Part shown: positions 40,099-50,136 of the stretch, piece after piece | How the letters are laid out: each line of letters begins with the position of its first letter | Numbering within the stretch: position 1 is the stretch's first letter | Assembly: GCA_934572535.1 (NCBI GenBank) | Contig: CAKTLJ010000009.1 | Span: 11,895-75,894, forward strand | Length of the DNA stretch: 64,000 nt | Origin: an uncultured Eubacteriales bacterium | Lineage (GTDB): Bacteria; Bacillota; Clostridia; Oscillospirales; Oscillospiraceae | Direction of reading: 5' to 3' | Program-made: the position numbers and the translations under genes | The notes under the pieces: generated by a model | The model's input: only the letters and a program-made list of their open reading frames with translations | Told to the model about the DNA's origin: nothing | Database searches by the model: none

Positions 40099-40365
40099 TC
40101 ACTTACGAATACCCAGCTTGGCGATCAGAGTACGATAACGCTCGATGTCCTTCTTGGCCAGGTAGTCCAGCAGCTTGCGGCGCTTACCGATCATCTTGTA
40201 CAGGCCACGGCGGCTGTGGTTGTCGTGGATGTGGACCTTCAGGTGCTCGGTCAGCTCGTTGATGCGAGCGGTCAGGATGGCGATCTGGACCTCGGGGGAA
40301 CCGGTGTCGCTCTCGTGGGTGCGGTTGGCTTCGATCACTGCGGTCTTTTCGTCCTTGCGAATCAT
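40099..40365 (-). CDS. rpsO: Ribosomal protein S15
   Basis: The 88-residue product is standard S15: [54 protein letters not shown] and the end LGIRK. It binds 16S rRNA early in small-subunit assembly. The start is ATG 40365 with AGGTGG upstream; longer in-frame starts lie in the leader. A structured leader of about 125 nt precedes it. Confidence 0.97.
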   Translation of the reverse strand: MIRKDEKTAVIEANRTHESDTGSPEVQIAILTARINELTEHLKVHIHDNHSRRGLYKMIGKRRKLLDYLAKKDIERYRTLIAKLGIRK

Positions 40366-40490
40366 GGGAAATTTCCACCTTTCTAATATAAGTCCCACTG
40401 ACTGAGTGACGGGCGGGGGGACCCCTGCTGAAACAGGCGATGATCCCGGGACTAAGTCAGGGTAGTGTGTGCCATTCACGCACACGGTAT
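40366..40490 (-). promoter_or_regulatory. Structured rpsO leader (probable S15 autoregulatory element)
   Basis: The leader can form a GTGTGC/GCACAC hairpin near its 5' end and a CTGACT/AGTCAG closing stem around GC-rich inner pairing. S15 commonly represses its own translation through such leaders; I cannot fit it to a named class by eye. Confidence 0.45.
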
Positions 40491-40492
40491 GT

Positions 40493-40521
40493 AGTATACC
40501 ATCCGGGAAAGAACTTGTAAA
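40493..40521 (-). promoter_or_regulatory. Promoter of rpsO
   Basis: On the minus strand TTTACA (40521-40516) and TATACT (40498-40493) are 17 bp apart, with TGG just before the -10 (extended type). Confidence 0.8.
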
Positions 40522-40594
40522 GAGAAATTTTCCTCAAACCCCTGAGACGGAAGGGCCGGGGAATTGTGACAGGTGGCGGTGGGAGAGGGTGCGC

Positions 40595-40633
40595 AAAAGG
40601 GGCTGGCTCCCGTGTGTGGAGCCAGCCCCTTTT
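40595..40633 (-). terminator. Terminator of typA
   Basis: A 16-bp perfect stem (AAAAGGGGCTGGCTCC with its complement, 40595-40610/40618-40633) ends in the T run on the minus strand, 6 bp after the typA stop. Confidence 0.92.
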
Positions 40634-40639
40634 ATCCCA

Positions 40640-42475
<1,836 letters not shown>

Positions 42476-42533
42476 AGGGTTGCACCTCATATCTATGTAA
42501 ATTCCATGAAATCAGCTTCTTACCAAATTAAAC

Positions 42534-42562
42534 ATTATACGCCTTCCTGTGGGGGTTTGCAA
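42534..42562 (-). promoter_or_regulatory. Promoter of typA
   Basis: On the minus strand TTGCAA (42562-42557) and consensus TATAAT (42539-42534) are 17 bp apart, about 60 bp before the start. Confidence 0.85.
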
Positions 42563-42630
42563 GATGGATTTTGTCCGGGATAGCGGGAAAAGCGAGGGGA
42601 AGTTTGCACAAATGGAGCAAAATGACAGAA

Positions 42631-42665
42631 AAGGACCGCCGTTTCGGAAAAAAACGGCGGTCCTT
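42631..42665 (-). terminator. Terminator after the SLH/lipoprotein pair
   Basis: A 14-bp perfect stem (AAGGACCGCCGTTT/AAACGGCGGTCCTT) with TTTTC following on the minus strand lies 13 bp past the lipoprotein gene. Confidence 0.88.
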
Positions 42666-42677
42666 GCGCGGATCGTG

Positions 42678-43520
42678 TCATTCTGGGCTGGGGCCGGGGC
42701 CTTGGGGCTGGAGTTCCTGGTAGGTGTCTCCCGCCACCTGATAGACATACTTCTGGACGACCTTGTCGGTGTCGTACTCATACTTGGTGTAGGTCGCCGT
42801 GCCGGTCCCGTTGCCGTCGGAGGTCCAGTCGGTCTTGTAGACATAACGGACGCCGTCCTCGACCTGCTCTACGCTGCCCAGGAAGAAGGGGAAGTCAGAG
42901 CGAAGGGAAAGCAGGGCGTTGGAGACCTCGACAGACATGCCCTGGTCGGTGGCCAGGGGGTGGTCAAAGTCTCCGTACTCCCCGATGGGGGCCTGTCGGC
43001 CAATGGAATCCAGATAGGCCTGGGCGTAGACCTGCTCCTGGGCGGCAAGCTCACGGTAGCTGTCGTTGGCGTTCAAGGCCTTGGTGTGGAGCGCGGCGGG
43101 GAAGGTCTTCTGGATGGACTCGGCATAGGAGGTGCCGTCCTCCGGGACCCAGCAGTCGGCCAGCGTGTAGCCGCCGTTCTCGTCCTGCGTCAGGGTGATC
43201 CGCGTGGGGATGGCCCCGGAACCGGCGATCTTTTCAAAGTGGCCGGAGCAGAAGGCGTACTGCCCCACGGTGGCCAGCAGGTAGACCTGCGTCTGGTCCC
43301 CCTCCGAAACGGTGTCCAGGAGGAGGTGGCCTTCGGCGGCGCACTCGCCCATCTGGTAGTGGTCGTCAGCCTGGTCCAGCAGGACCCGGATGACCGCGGC
43401 CTCCAGGTCGTCGGGGCTGTTGGCGTCTGCCGTGTTGGCGGAAGGGGGCGTGCCGCAGCCCGCTGTCAGCGCGAGGGCCAGCAGGGCGGCCAAAAGGGTC
43501 GGAAGCGTTCGTGTCTTCAT
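42678..43520 (-). CDS. Lipoprotein of unknown function
   Basis: The 280-residue protein has a lipoprotein signal (basic start, hydrophobic stretch, lipobox LTAGC with cysteine 22). After a low-complexity linker comes an alpha/beta domain with GDQTQVYLLATVGQYAF, ADCWVPEDGTSYAESIQKTF and a C-terminal region of tyrosine-rich strands. I do not recognise a family. It follows the SLH gene by 31 bp on the same transcript, suggesting both act at the cell surface. Confidence 0.8.
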   Translation of the reverse strand: MKTRTLPTLLAALLALALTAGCGTPPSANTADANSPDDLEAAVIRVLLDQADDHYQMGECAAEGHLLLDTVSEGDQTQVYLLATVGQYAFCSGHFEKIAGSGAIPTRITLTQDENGGYTLADCWVPEDGTSYAESIQKTFPAALHTKALNANDSYRELAAQEQVYAQAYLDSIGRQAPIGEYGDFDHPLATDQGMSVEVSNALLSLRSDFPFFLGSVEQVEDGVRYVYKTDWTSDGNGTGTATYTKYEYDTDKVVQKYVYQVAGDTYQELQPQGPGPSPE

Positions 43521-43551
43521 GGCAGTTCCTCCTAAAAAACGGGTGAGAGAC

Positions 43552-44676
43552 TCAGGCGGGCAGGGCCTCCCGGGTCAGGGAGACCTGACAGGTCGCCACA
43601 TCCACGCGCACGTGGTAGAGTCCCTTCTGATGGGCGGTTGCGTTGGTGACGCTGTCCCAGACGTCCTCCGGCAGGCGGATGTCACACAGGAAGGTCGTTC
43701 CGTCCTCCGAGAACCGAGGGGTCTCCAGGGAGAGGTCGGGGGTCAGCGCGCCGAAGCGCAGGCACAGACCGAGCTCAACGGGGGCCAGGCCGCCGTCCCG
43801 GTAGGCAAAGTAGAGCCGGGAGGTGGCGCTCAGGGAGCCGCCCCAGTCCATGCGCACCAGGGTGGCCTTGGCGCCCTTCACCTCCAGCGCCTGGGAGAAG
43901 CCCGTGCCGCTGGCGCGGGTCTGCGCGTCAATGCGGCGGAGGAAGTCCAGGGCCTGGTCGTAGGTGAAGCAGGGGGATACGTTGCCCTTTTCGAGGCGCA
44001 CGGGGGCCTTCTGGTGGAGGCGCAGGCAGACGGCGACGCACTCCTGCGCGGTCAGCTGGTCCCGGGGGTTGAAGCGCGCGTAGGCCATGCCGTGCATCAC
44101 GTCCCAGTCCGCCAGGATGGCCACGCTGTCCGCGGCCCAATCGGCGATGTACTGGCGGTCGGAGTAGTTCGGGGCGCCGGCCTTGGGCAGGTCACAGCCC
44201 AAGATCTCCTGGGCGCGGGTGAGGAGCACTGCGGCCTCCTCTCGGGTGAGGGGGCCGTTGGGGTCAAAGATGCCGGGGGCCTTGCCCTGGACCAGGCCAA
44301 GCCGACAGGCGGCGGTGACCAGGTCGGCCACGCCGGGGTCGGCGCAGTCGGTGAACTTGACCTCGTTGTTCTTCTTTGGGTAGAGGTTGGCCATGTCCAC
44401 CAGGTCACCCGGGTCGGTGTTGAGCTCGACGGCCAGGTAGTTGAGCATCATCCGGCAGAAGTCCGCCCGGGTGATGCGGTCCCGGTAATTTTCCGCCAAG
44501 CCGTCCCAGAGAAGCCCCAGGCTGTGGGCCTTTTTCAGCTCAGGCTGCGCCCAGGCGGAGGCCTCGAAGGTGGGGGTCGTCTCCGGGCCGTGGCTGTGGG
44601 AGAAGGCTGCCCCCGCGGTGGGGATCAGCAGGGCGGCCGACAGCAGGCCGGTCACAAGGAGTTTTCCGAATTTCAT
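43552..44676 (-). CDS. Secreted protein with three N-terminal SLH domains
   Basis: The 374-residue protein has a signal peptide (KLLVTGLLSAALLIPTAGAAFS) and three SLH repeats (about 35-85, 105-160 and 165-225), seen by ITRADFCRMMLNYL, LTREEAAVLLTRA and LTAQECVAVCLRLH. A C-terminal beta-rich domain follows, with DWGGSLSATSRLYFAYRDGG and an ending that describes stranded repeats. SLH repeats bind pyruvylated cell-wall polymer, so the protein is probably held on the wall. The C-terminal part is unrecognised. Confidence 0.88.
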   Translation of the reverse strand: MKFGKLLVTGLLSAALLIPTAGAAFSHSHGPETTPTFEASAWAQPELKKAHSLGLLWDGLAENYRDRITRADFCRMMLNYLAVELNTDPGDLVDMANLYPKKNNEVKFTDCADPGVADLVTAACRLGLVQGKAPGIFDPNGPLTREEAAVLLTRAQEILGCDLPKAGAPNYSDRQYIADWAADSVAILADWDVMHGMAYARFNPRDQLTAQECVAVCLRLHQKAPVRLEKGNVSPCFTYDQALDFLRRIDAQTRASGTGFSQALEVKGAKATLVRMDWGGSLSATSRLYFAYRDGGLAPVELGLCLRFGALTPDLSLETPRFSEDGTTFLCDIRLPEDVWDSVTNATAHQKGLYHVRVDVATCQVSLTREALPA

Positions 44677-44712
44677 GGGTGCACGTCCTTTCTGGTTTAT
44701 TATTATAGTCCC

Positions 44713-44741
44713 ACTATACCAGACCGGACGGAGAAATGCAA
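44713..44741 (-). promoter_or_regulatory. Promoter of the SLH/lipoprotein pair
   Basis: On the minus strand TTGCAT (44741-44736) and TATAGT (44718-44713) are 17 bp apart, 37 bp before the SLH gene. Confidence 0.75.
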
Positions 44742-44791
44742 GAAAAATTTATTTTCATAGACCGATTGCGCGGGCCTGCGGGTCCAGGCGC

Positions 44792-45994
44792 TCACTCCAG
44801 GATCTGATAGCCCTCCCGGCGGAGGGTATCCAGCAGACGCTGGCCGTGCTCCTTGCCGCTGACCTCGCAGACCACGTGGAGGATGGCGTCGCCGATGTCC
44901 AGGTCGGCCTTGATGCGGTCGTGCTGGACCAGGATGATGTTGGCGTTCTCGGCGGCCACCAGATGGGCGAAGCGCTCCAGCGCGCCGGGGATGTCCGGCA
45001 TGACGGTGGAGATCTTCAGCTGGCGGCAGCGGGTGATGAGGCCCTTTTCCACCACCTTGTGGATAAAGGACACGTCGATGTTGCCCCCGGAGAGGACGCA
45101 GCAGACCTTTTTGCCCCGGATGTCCACCTTGTTGTGGAGAACGGCGGCGAGGGTGGTGGCCCCGGCGGGCTCCACCACCTGCTTGGTGCGCTCCAGCAGC
45201 AGGAGGATGGCCTCGGCGATCTCTGCGTCGGAGACGGTGACCATCCGGTCCACGTACTGGTTGATGTAGCGCATGGTGGTCTGGCCGGGATTTTTCACGG
45301 CGATGCCGTCGGCGATGGTGTGGACGGAGGCCGAGGGCTGGATGGACTCCTTGCCGAAGGAGTGGACGATGGCCGGTGCGCCGTCGGCCTGCACGCCGAT
45401 GACCTGGATGCGGGGGTTGATCTGCTTGATGCAGGCGGAGATGCCCGCGATCAGGCCGCCGCCCCCGGCGGGGACCAGGACGATGTCCACGAAGGGCAGG
45501 TCGGACAAGATCTCCAGGGCGATGGTGCCCTGCCCGGCGATGACGTCCTCGTCGTCGAAGGGGTGGATAAACTCGGCGCCCTCGGCCTCCACGATCTCGC
45601 AGGCCTTGGCGTAGGCCTCGTCGTAGATGGCCCCGTGGAGGACCACCTTGGCGCCGTAGCCCTTGGTGGCGGAGACCTTGGCGATGGGGGTGGAGCGGGG
45701 CATGACGATGGTGGACGGCACGCCGATGCGGGAGGCGGCGAAGGCCACGCCCTGGGCGTGGTTTCCGGCGGAAGCGGCCACCACAGCCTGGAGGCCGCCC
45801 TCCTCGTGCCGCTTCATGATCTTGTTGTACGCGCCCCGGACCTTGAAGGAGCCGGTCTTCTGCTGGTTCTCATACTTCAGGTAGACCTCGGCCCCGGACA
45901 TCTCCGAAAATGTCTTGGAGGAGGACAGGGGGATCCTGTGGATGACGGTCTTCAGGCGGTCGGCCGCCGTCTGGAAATCATTGATGGTGAGCAT
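44792..45994 (-). CDS. ilvA: Threonine ammonia-lyase (threonine dehydratase)
   Basis: The 400-residue PLP enzyme has the cofactor lysine in ENQQKTGSFKVRGAYN, ASAGNHAQGVAFAA, VPAGGGGLIAGIS, LSGGNIDVSF, and a single C-terminal ACT domain (about 320-400; PDIPGALERFAHLVAAENANI). It deaminates threonine to 2-oxobutanoate. A single ACT domain is typical of this shorter form (family TIGR01127). The start is ATG 45994, with GGAGGG upstream; an ATG at 46009 is in frame but overlaps it. Confidence 0.92.
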   Translation of the reverse strand: MLTINDFQTAADRLKTVIHRIPLSSSKTFSEMSGAEVYLKYENQQKTGSFKVRGAYNKIMKRHEEGGLQAVVAASAGNHAQGVAFAASRIGVPSTIVMPRSTPIAKVSATKGYGAKVVLHGAIYDEAYAKACEIVEAEGAEFIHPFDDEDVIAGQGTIALEILSDLPFVDIVLVPAGGGGLIAGISACIKQINPRIQVIGVQADGAPAIVHSFGKESIQPSASVHTIADGIAVKNPGQTTMRYINQYVDRMVTVSDAEIAEAILLLLERTKQVVEPAGATTLAAVLHNKVDIRGKKVCCVLSGGNIDVSFIHKVVEKGLITRCRQLKISTVMPDIPGALERFAHLVAAENANIILVQHDRIKADLDIGDAILHVVCEVSGKEHGQRLLDTLRREGYQILE

Positions 45995-46026
45995 AGGCGT
46001 TCCCTCCATAGCATGGCATTAAAGAC

Positions 46027-46055
46027 AGTATACCGCAAAAGGCGGCGGCTGTCAC
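46027..46055 (-). promoter_or_regulatory. Promoter of ilvA
   Basis: On the minus strand GTGACA (46055-46050) and TATACT (46032-46027) are 17 bp apart, about 30 bp before the start. No T-box-like structure fits in so short a leader. Confidence 0.75.
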
Positions 46056-46124
46056 CGATATGGTCAAAAGTTGTGCGCGAAATCGGGCGATTTGACGAGG
46101 CTTCGCCCCCAAAATACGCGAAAA

Positions 46125-46149
46125 CACCGCACGGTATCTTCGTGCGGTG
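46125..46149 (-). terminator. Terminator of the tRNA-Leu gene
   Basis: A 9-bp stem (CACCGCACG/CGTGCGGTG) followed by TTTT on the minus strand lies 27 bp downstream of the tRNA. Confidence 0.85.
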
Positions 46150-46176
46150 TTCCCTGCGTCTTGTTTCAAGCGTGTT

Positions 46177-46263
46177 TGGTGCCGGTGACCGGACTCGAAC
46201 CGGTACGCTGTCGCCAGCGGCGGATTTTGAGTCCGCTACGTCTACCAATTCCATCACACCGGC
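46177..46263 (-). tRNA. tRNA-Leu (anticodon CAA)
   Basis: On the minus strand the gene begins GCCGGTG and ends CACCGGCA plus an encoded CCA, so the acceptor arm pairs perfectly. The anticodon arm reads GCGGA-CTCAAAA-TCCGC, giving CAA (reads UUG). A long variable arm (CGCTGGCGACAGCG) and the TTCGAGT loop mark a class II leucine tRNA. It has its own promoter and terminator. Confidence 0.95.
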
Positions 46264-46285
46264 AAAGTGGATCAAGTCGTCCCTG

Positions 46286-46314
46286 ATTATACAACAGCTT
46301 CGGGGGAATGGCAA
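46286..46314 (-). promoter_or_regulatory. Promoter of tRNA-Leu
   Basis: On the minus strand TTGCCA (46314-46309) and consensus TATAAT (46291-46286) are 17 bp apart, 22 bp before the tRNA. Confidence 0.9.
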
Positions 46315-46452
46315 GGGTTTTTCTTTCACAAATTTTAAATTAGACATAGGAAATTCCGGTGGAGTGTGGTATGATATGGTATTATGGTGAAATTATGTGG
46401 ATATCCCGGGCGTTTGGCCCGGACCGCTACGAAAGGGGGAGGATGGTCCGTC

Positions 46453-47808
46453 ATGGCACGGAAGATCCTGGGGCTCATCACCCTGACCATTTGTCTGCTG
46501 GGGCTGACCGGCTGCGTGTTTGGCAGCGTGGATGAAATGTACGCCCTGCCCAAGTCCTCCGAGGCCTATGTGAACCTCCAGGCCAAGATCAACGAGGAAA
46601 AGGGCAACAACGAATACATCGCGCCGCTCAGCGGCGAAAACCGCCAGACGATCCAGCTGGTGGACCTGGACGGCGACGGCGACCAGGAGGCGGTGGCCTT
46701 CTTCCGCGACAGCGCCTCCGACGCCCCCCTGAAGATCGTGATCTTCAAGATGGACGAGCGCCAGGACTACCAGGTCTGCGCCCGGATCGAGGGGGTGGGC
46801 AGCGAGATCGAGTCCATCGACTACCTGGACCTCTGCGGGACCCCCGGCATGGACATCCTGGTCAGCTGGCAGGTGAGCGCCTCGGTCCACACCCTGGTGG
46901 GCTATTCCTTTGCCGGCGGCGAGCCGGTGGAGATCCTTCACACCGGCTATGAGCGCTATCTGGCGACGGATATGGACCAGGACGGCCGGATGGAGCTGGC
47001 CTTGACCCAGGCGGAGAGCGGGGCGGCCTCCCGCTGGCGCATCGAGTATTACGACGGCCGGGATGGGATCATGGAGATGGTCTCTTCGGCGCCGCTTTCC
47101 CGGGGCACAACGGACGTGAGCACCTGGACGGACGGGTATCTGACCGGGAAGGTCCCCGGCCTGTTCGTGACCTCCTACTTCGGGAAGGACGTGCTCATCA
47201 CCGATGTGTTCTGCCTGGACGACCAGGGCCTGCGGAACATCTCCCTGGCGGGGGCCTCCGGCCAGAGCGCCAACGTCTTCCAATACTACGCCGGGGTCTA
47301 TCCCACGGATATGAACGGCGACGGGCTCACCGACGTGCCCGTGGCCCGGGAGATCCCCTCCTATGGCAACAGCTCCACCGAGACCTTTTGGTGGATGGAC
47401 TGGATGACCTATGGGCCGGACGGCAAGGCCTCCCAGGCGGGGACCACCTACCACGGCAGCGACGGCTGGTATCTGGAGCTGCCGGAGGACTGGACGGGAG
47501 ACTTCTCCATGTGCCGCCAGGAGAGCTCCACCACCGGCGTGCGCAGCGTGACCTTTGCCAAGGGCAGGGAAGTCGTCGATGAGGAGGGCGAGACCGCCTC
47601 GCCCCAGCCCTTCCTGACCATCTGCGCCCTGATGGGGGCGGACCGGGAGACGCTGGCCCAGCAGGGGGAGCGGTTCATCCTCTGGACCGACAGCACCACC
47701 ATCTATACGGGGGAGTTTTTCTCCGGCTGGGACTGCGGCCTGGACAAAACGGGCCTGACCGAGCGCTTCCACCACAGCACGGCCAAATGGAACACCACGG
47801 GACGCTGA
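46453..47808 (+). CDS. Lipoprotein with FG-GAP/VCBS-like repeats
   Basis: The 451-residue protein has a lipobox (LLGLTGC, cysteine about 20). Three calcium-loop-like repeats are characteristic of beta-propeller FG-GAP blades: DLDGDGDQEAVAFF, DMDQDGRMELALTQ and DMNGDGLTDVPV. The C-terminal part has WYLELPEDWTG. Such lipoproteins precede a two-component system in many Clostridia, 69 bp downstream here, and may be its extracytoplasmic sensor. GGGGGAGG lies about 10 bases before the ATG at 46453. Confidence 0.82.
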   Translation: MARKILGLITLTICLLGLTGCVFGSVDEMYALPKSSEAYVNLQAKINEEKGNNEYIAPLSGENRQTIQLVDLDGDGDQEAVAFFRDSASDAPLKIVIFKMDERQDYQVCARIEGVGSEIESIDYLDLCGTPGMDILVSWQVSASVHTLVGYSFAGGEPVEILHTGYERYLATDMDQDGRMELALTQAESGAASRWRIEYYDGRDGIMEMVSSAPLSRGTTDVSTWTDGYLTGKVPGLFVTSYFGKDVLITDVFCLDDQGLRNISLAGASGQSANVFQYYAGVYPTDMNGDGLTDVPVAREIPSYGNSSTETFWWMDWMTYGPDGKASQAGTTYHGSDGWYLELPEDWTGDFSMCRQESSTTGVRSVTFAKGREVVDEEGETASPQPFLTICALMGADRETLAQQGERFILWTDSTTIYTGEFFSGWDCGLDKTGLTERFHHSTAKWNTTGR

Positions 47809-47877
47809 GGGGCCGTTCGCCCCATCACAGATAGAAAAGGCGGAACGGGAAACCGTCCCGAAGAAAGGAGCAGAACA

Positions 47878-48561
47878 ATGAAAAAAATTCTGGTTCTGGA
47901 GGACGAAGCCAACATTCGCAGCTTTGTGGTCCTCAATCTCAGCCGCGCGGGCTACGAGGCCATCGAGGCCGGGACCGGCGAGGAGGCCCTGGAGCAGCTT
48001 CGCCTGAACCCCGATGTGCGGGTGGCCATCCTGGATATCATGCTGCCGGACATGGACGGCTTTGAGGTCTGTCGCCGCATCCGCGCCAGCAATTCCAAGA
48101 TCGGCATCATCATGCTCTCCGCCCGCACCCAGGAGATGGACAAGGTCACCGGCTTCATGACCGGCGCGGACGACTATGTGACCAAACCCTTCTCTCCCAT
48201 GGAGCTCACGGCCCGCATCGACGCCCTCTACCGCCGCATCGGCGGCGAGATGATGGACGACGGCGAGATCCAGCAGCCCCCCTTCGTGCTGAACACCCGG
48301 AAGCGCACCCTGGAGAAGAACGGCCAGCGGGTGAAGCTCACCCAGGTGGAGTACGCCATCATGAAGATGTTCATGGAGAACCCCGGCAAGGCCCTCTCCC
48401 GGGAGGAGATCCTGAAGTTCGTCTGGGGCGAGAACTACCTGGGGGAGCTGAAGATCGTAGACGTGAACATCCGCCGTCTGCGGGTGAAGATCGAGGACGA
48501 ACCCACCAGCCCCATCTACATCACCACCATCTGGGGCTACGGCTACAAGTGGGAATTCTGA
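47878..48561 (+). CDS. OmpR-family response regulator
   Basis: The 227-residue protein has a receiver domain (LVLEDEANIRSFV; phosphorylatable aspartate in AILDIMLPDMDG; VTKPFSPMELT) and a C-terminal winged helix with LTQVEYAIMKMFMENPGKALSREEI and TTIWGYGYKW. It is a DNA-binding transcription regulator whose partner kinase begins 12 bp later. GAAAGGAG precedes the ATG. Confidence 0.95.
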   Translation: MKKILVLEDEANIRSFVVLNLSRAGYEAIEAGTGEEALEQLRLNPDVRVAILDIMLPDMDGFEVCRRIRASNSKIGIIMLSARTQEMDKVTGFMTGADDYVTKPFSPMELTARIDALYRRIGGEMMDDGEIQQPPFVLNTRKRTLEKNGQRVKLTQVEYAIMKMFMENPGKALSREEILKFVWGENYLGELKIVDVNIRRLRVKIEDEPTSPIYITTIWGYGYKWEF

Positions 48562-48573
48562 GGCGAGCGCGAT

Positions 48574-50016
48574 ATGAGATCCATTCCATTTTTAAAGGTC
48601 CGAGGGATCCGCAGGCGCTGGCTGCTCAACAGCATCAGCATCCTGGTGACGATCCTGGCGGTGATGGTCATTGCCTTCTCCCTGGTCATGAAGAATTATT
48701 ACGACAGCAGCATCCTCTCCAGCATGGAGAGCAAGGCCCGCACTGCCTCCAGCTACTTTGGCAGCTATGCCGCCAGCAGCGACATCAGCAGCGGCGACTA
48801 CCTCACCCTCGCCCAGGACTATGTCAGCTCCTTTGAGGACGGCACCAAGATCGAGCTTCAGTTTTTGACCCCTGACGGCAAGGTCATCTACTCCTCCAAC
48901 GGCCTGACCCTCTCAGGGACCATGCCGGAGACCCCGGACCTCCTCCAGCTCCGGGACAAGCCGGAGATCACCTCCTGGACGGGCACCTCGTCCCAGACCG
49001 GGGAGCGCATCACCGCCATGTCGGCCCCCCTGATCTACGACGGGACCGTCGTGGGCATCATGCGCTACGTGACCTCCATGCGCCTGGTGGACCGGCAGGT
49101 GACCATCCTGACCCTGGTGGCGGCGGCGGTCTGCTTGGGGATCCTGGTGCTGGTGTACCTCTCCAACATCTACTTTGTCCGCTCCATCGAGGACCCGGTG
49201 AAAAATATCACCGGCATCGCCCAGCGCATCGCCGGGGGAAGCTACGGCATCCAGATGGAGAAAAAGTTTGACGACGAGATCGGCGACCTCACCGACGCCA
49301 TCAACGACATGTCCCTGCGCATCAAGCACGCCGAGAGCATGAAGTCCGAGTTCATCTCCTCGGTGTCCCACGAGCTGCGCACCCCCCTGACGGCCATCAC
49401 CGGCTGGGCGGAGACCATCATGAGCGGCGAGGCGCGGGACGAGCAGGACGTGCGCAAGGGCATGGGCATCATCGCCAGCGAAGCCCGGCGGCTCTCCGGC
49501 ATGGTGGAGGAGCTGCTGGAGTTCTCCCGCATCGAGGACGGCCGCTTCACCCTGTCCATCGAGCCCATTGACATCAAGGCCGAGCTGGAGGACGCGGTGT
49601 ACACCTACCACGAGTTCCTGGCCACCGAGGGCATCGCCGTCTACCACCACGACTGCGAGGAGGAGTTCGACCCCATCCCCGGGGACCCGGACCGCCTGCG
49701 GCAGGTCTTCTGCAACCTGCTGGACAACGCCGCCAAGCACGGCGGCGCCGGTAAGCGCATCGACACCGCCATCTATCCCGAGGCCGGGGATGTGGTCATC
49801 ACCATCCGGGACTACGGCCCCGGCATCCCCCCGGAGGAGCTTCCCAACGTGAAGTATAAGTTCTACAAGGGCAGCTCCACGGCCCGGGGCAGCGGCATCG
49901 GCCTGGCGGTCTGCGAGGAGATCGTCACCCGGCACAACGGTGAGCTGAACATCCGCAACGCCGACGACGAGCGCGGCGGCTGCCTGGTGGAGATCCGCTT
50001 GCCGACTGGAACATAA
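48574..50016 (+). CDS. Sensor histidine kinase
   Basis: The 480-residue kinase has two membrane helices (about 18-40 and 175-200) around an outside dCache/PAS-like domain, then a HAMP domain, the phosphoacceptor helix in SVSHELRTPLTAITGWAE, and an ATPase domain with NLLDNAAKHG, DYGPGIP and GSGIGLAVCEE. It pairs with the preceding regulator. The lipoprotein gene upstream suggests a cell-envelope signal. Similarity to WalK is general only. Confidence 0.93.
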   Translation: MRSIPFLKVRGIRRRWLLNSISILVTILAVMVIAFSLVMKNYYDSSILSSMESKARTASSYFGSYAASSDISSGDYLTLAQDYVSSFEDGTKIELQFLTPDGKVIYSSNGLTLSGTMPETPDLLQLRDKPEITSWTGTSSQTGERITAMSAPLIYDGTVVGIMRYVTSMRLVDRQVTILTLVAAAVCLGILVLVYLSNIYFVRSIEDPVKNITGIAQRIAGGSYGIQMEKKFDDEIGDLTDAINDMSLRIKHAESMKSEFISSVSHELRTPLTAITGWAETIMSGEARDEQDVRKGMGIIASEARRLSGMVEELLEFSRIEDGRFTLSIEPIDIKAELEDAVYTYHEFLATEGIAVYHHDCEEEFDPIPGDPDRLRQVFCNLLDNAAKHGGAGKRIDTAIYPEAGDVVITIRDYGPGIPPEELPNVKYKFYKGSSTARGSGIGLAVCEEIVTRHNGELNIRNADDERGGCLVEIRLPTGT

Positions 50017-50103
50017 GTTCGAGAAAAGCCTTGCTTTTTTCGGCATTGTTTGATACCATGGACCCACACCCCTTTCCGGTGCGGGTCCGGACCCAGACCA
50101 TAC

Positions 50104-50124
50104 GGCCCGTTTGCGAAACGGGCC
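50104..50124 (+). promoter_or_regulatory. Stable hairpin in the DUF1385 gene leader
   Basis: GGCCCGTTT/AAACGGGCC with a GCG loop lies 5 to 10 bases before the ribosome site TAGGAG of the next gene. There is no T run, so it is more likely an mRNA-stability or processing element than a terminator. Confidence 0.5.
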
Positions 50125-50136
50125 ATAGGAGACACT

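Noticed and set aside
45995-46026. T-box or amino-acid attenuator before ilvA.
   Set aside because: The leader is about 30 nt, far too short for a T-box, and no leader peptide rich in Thr or Ile is present.
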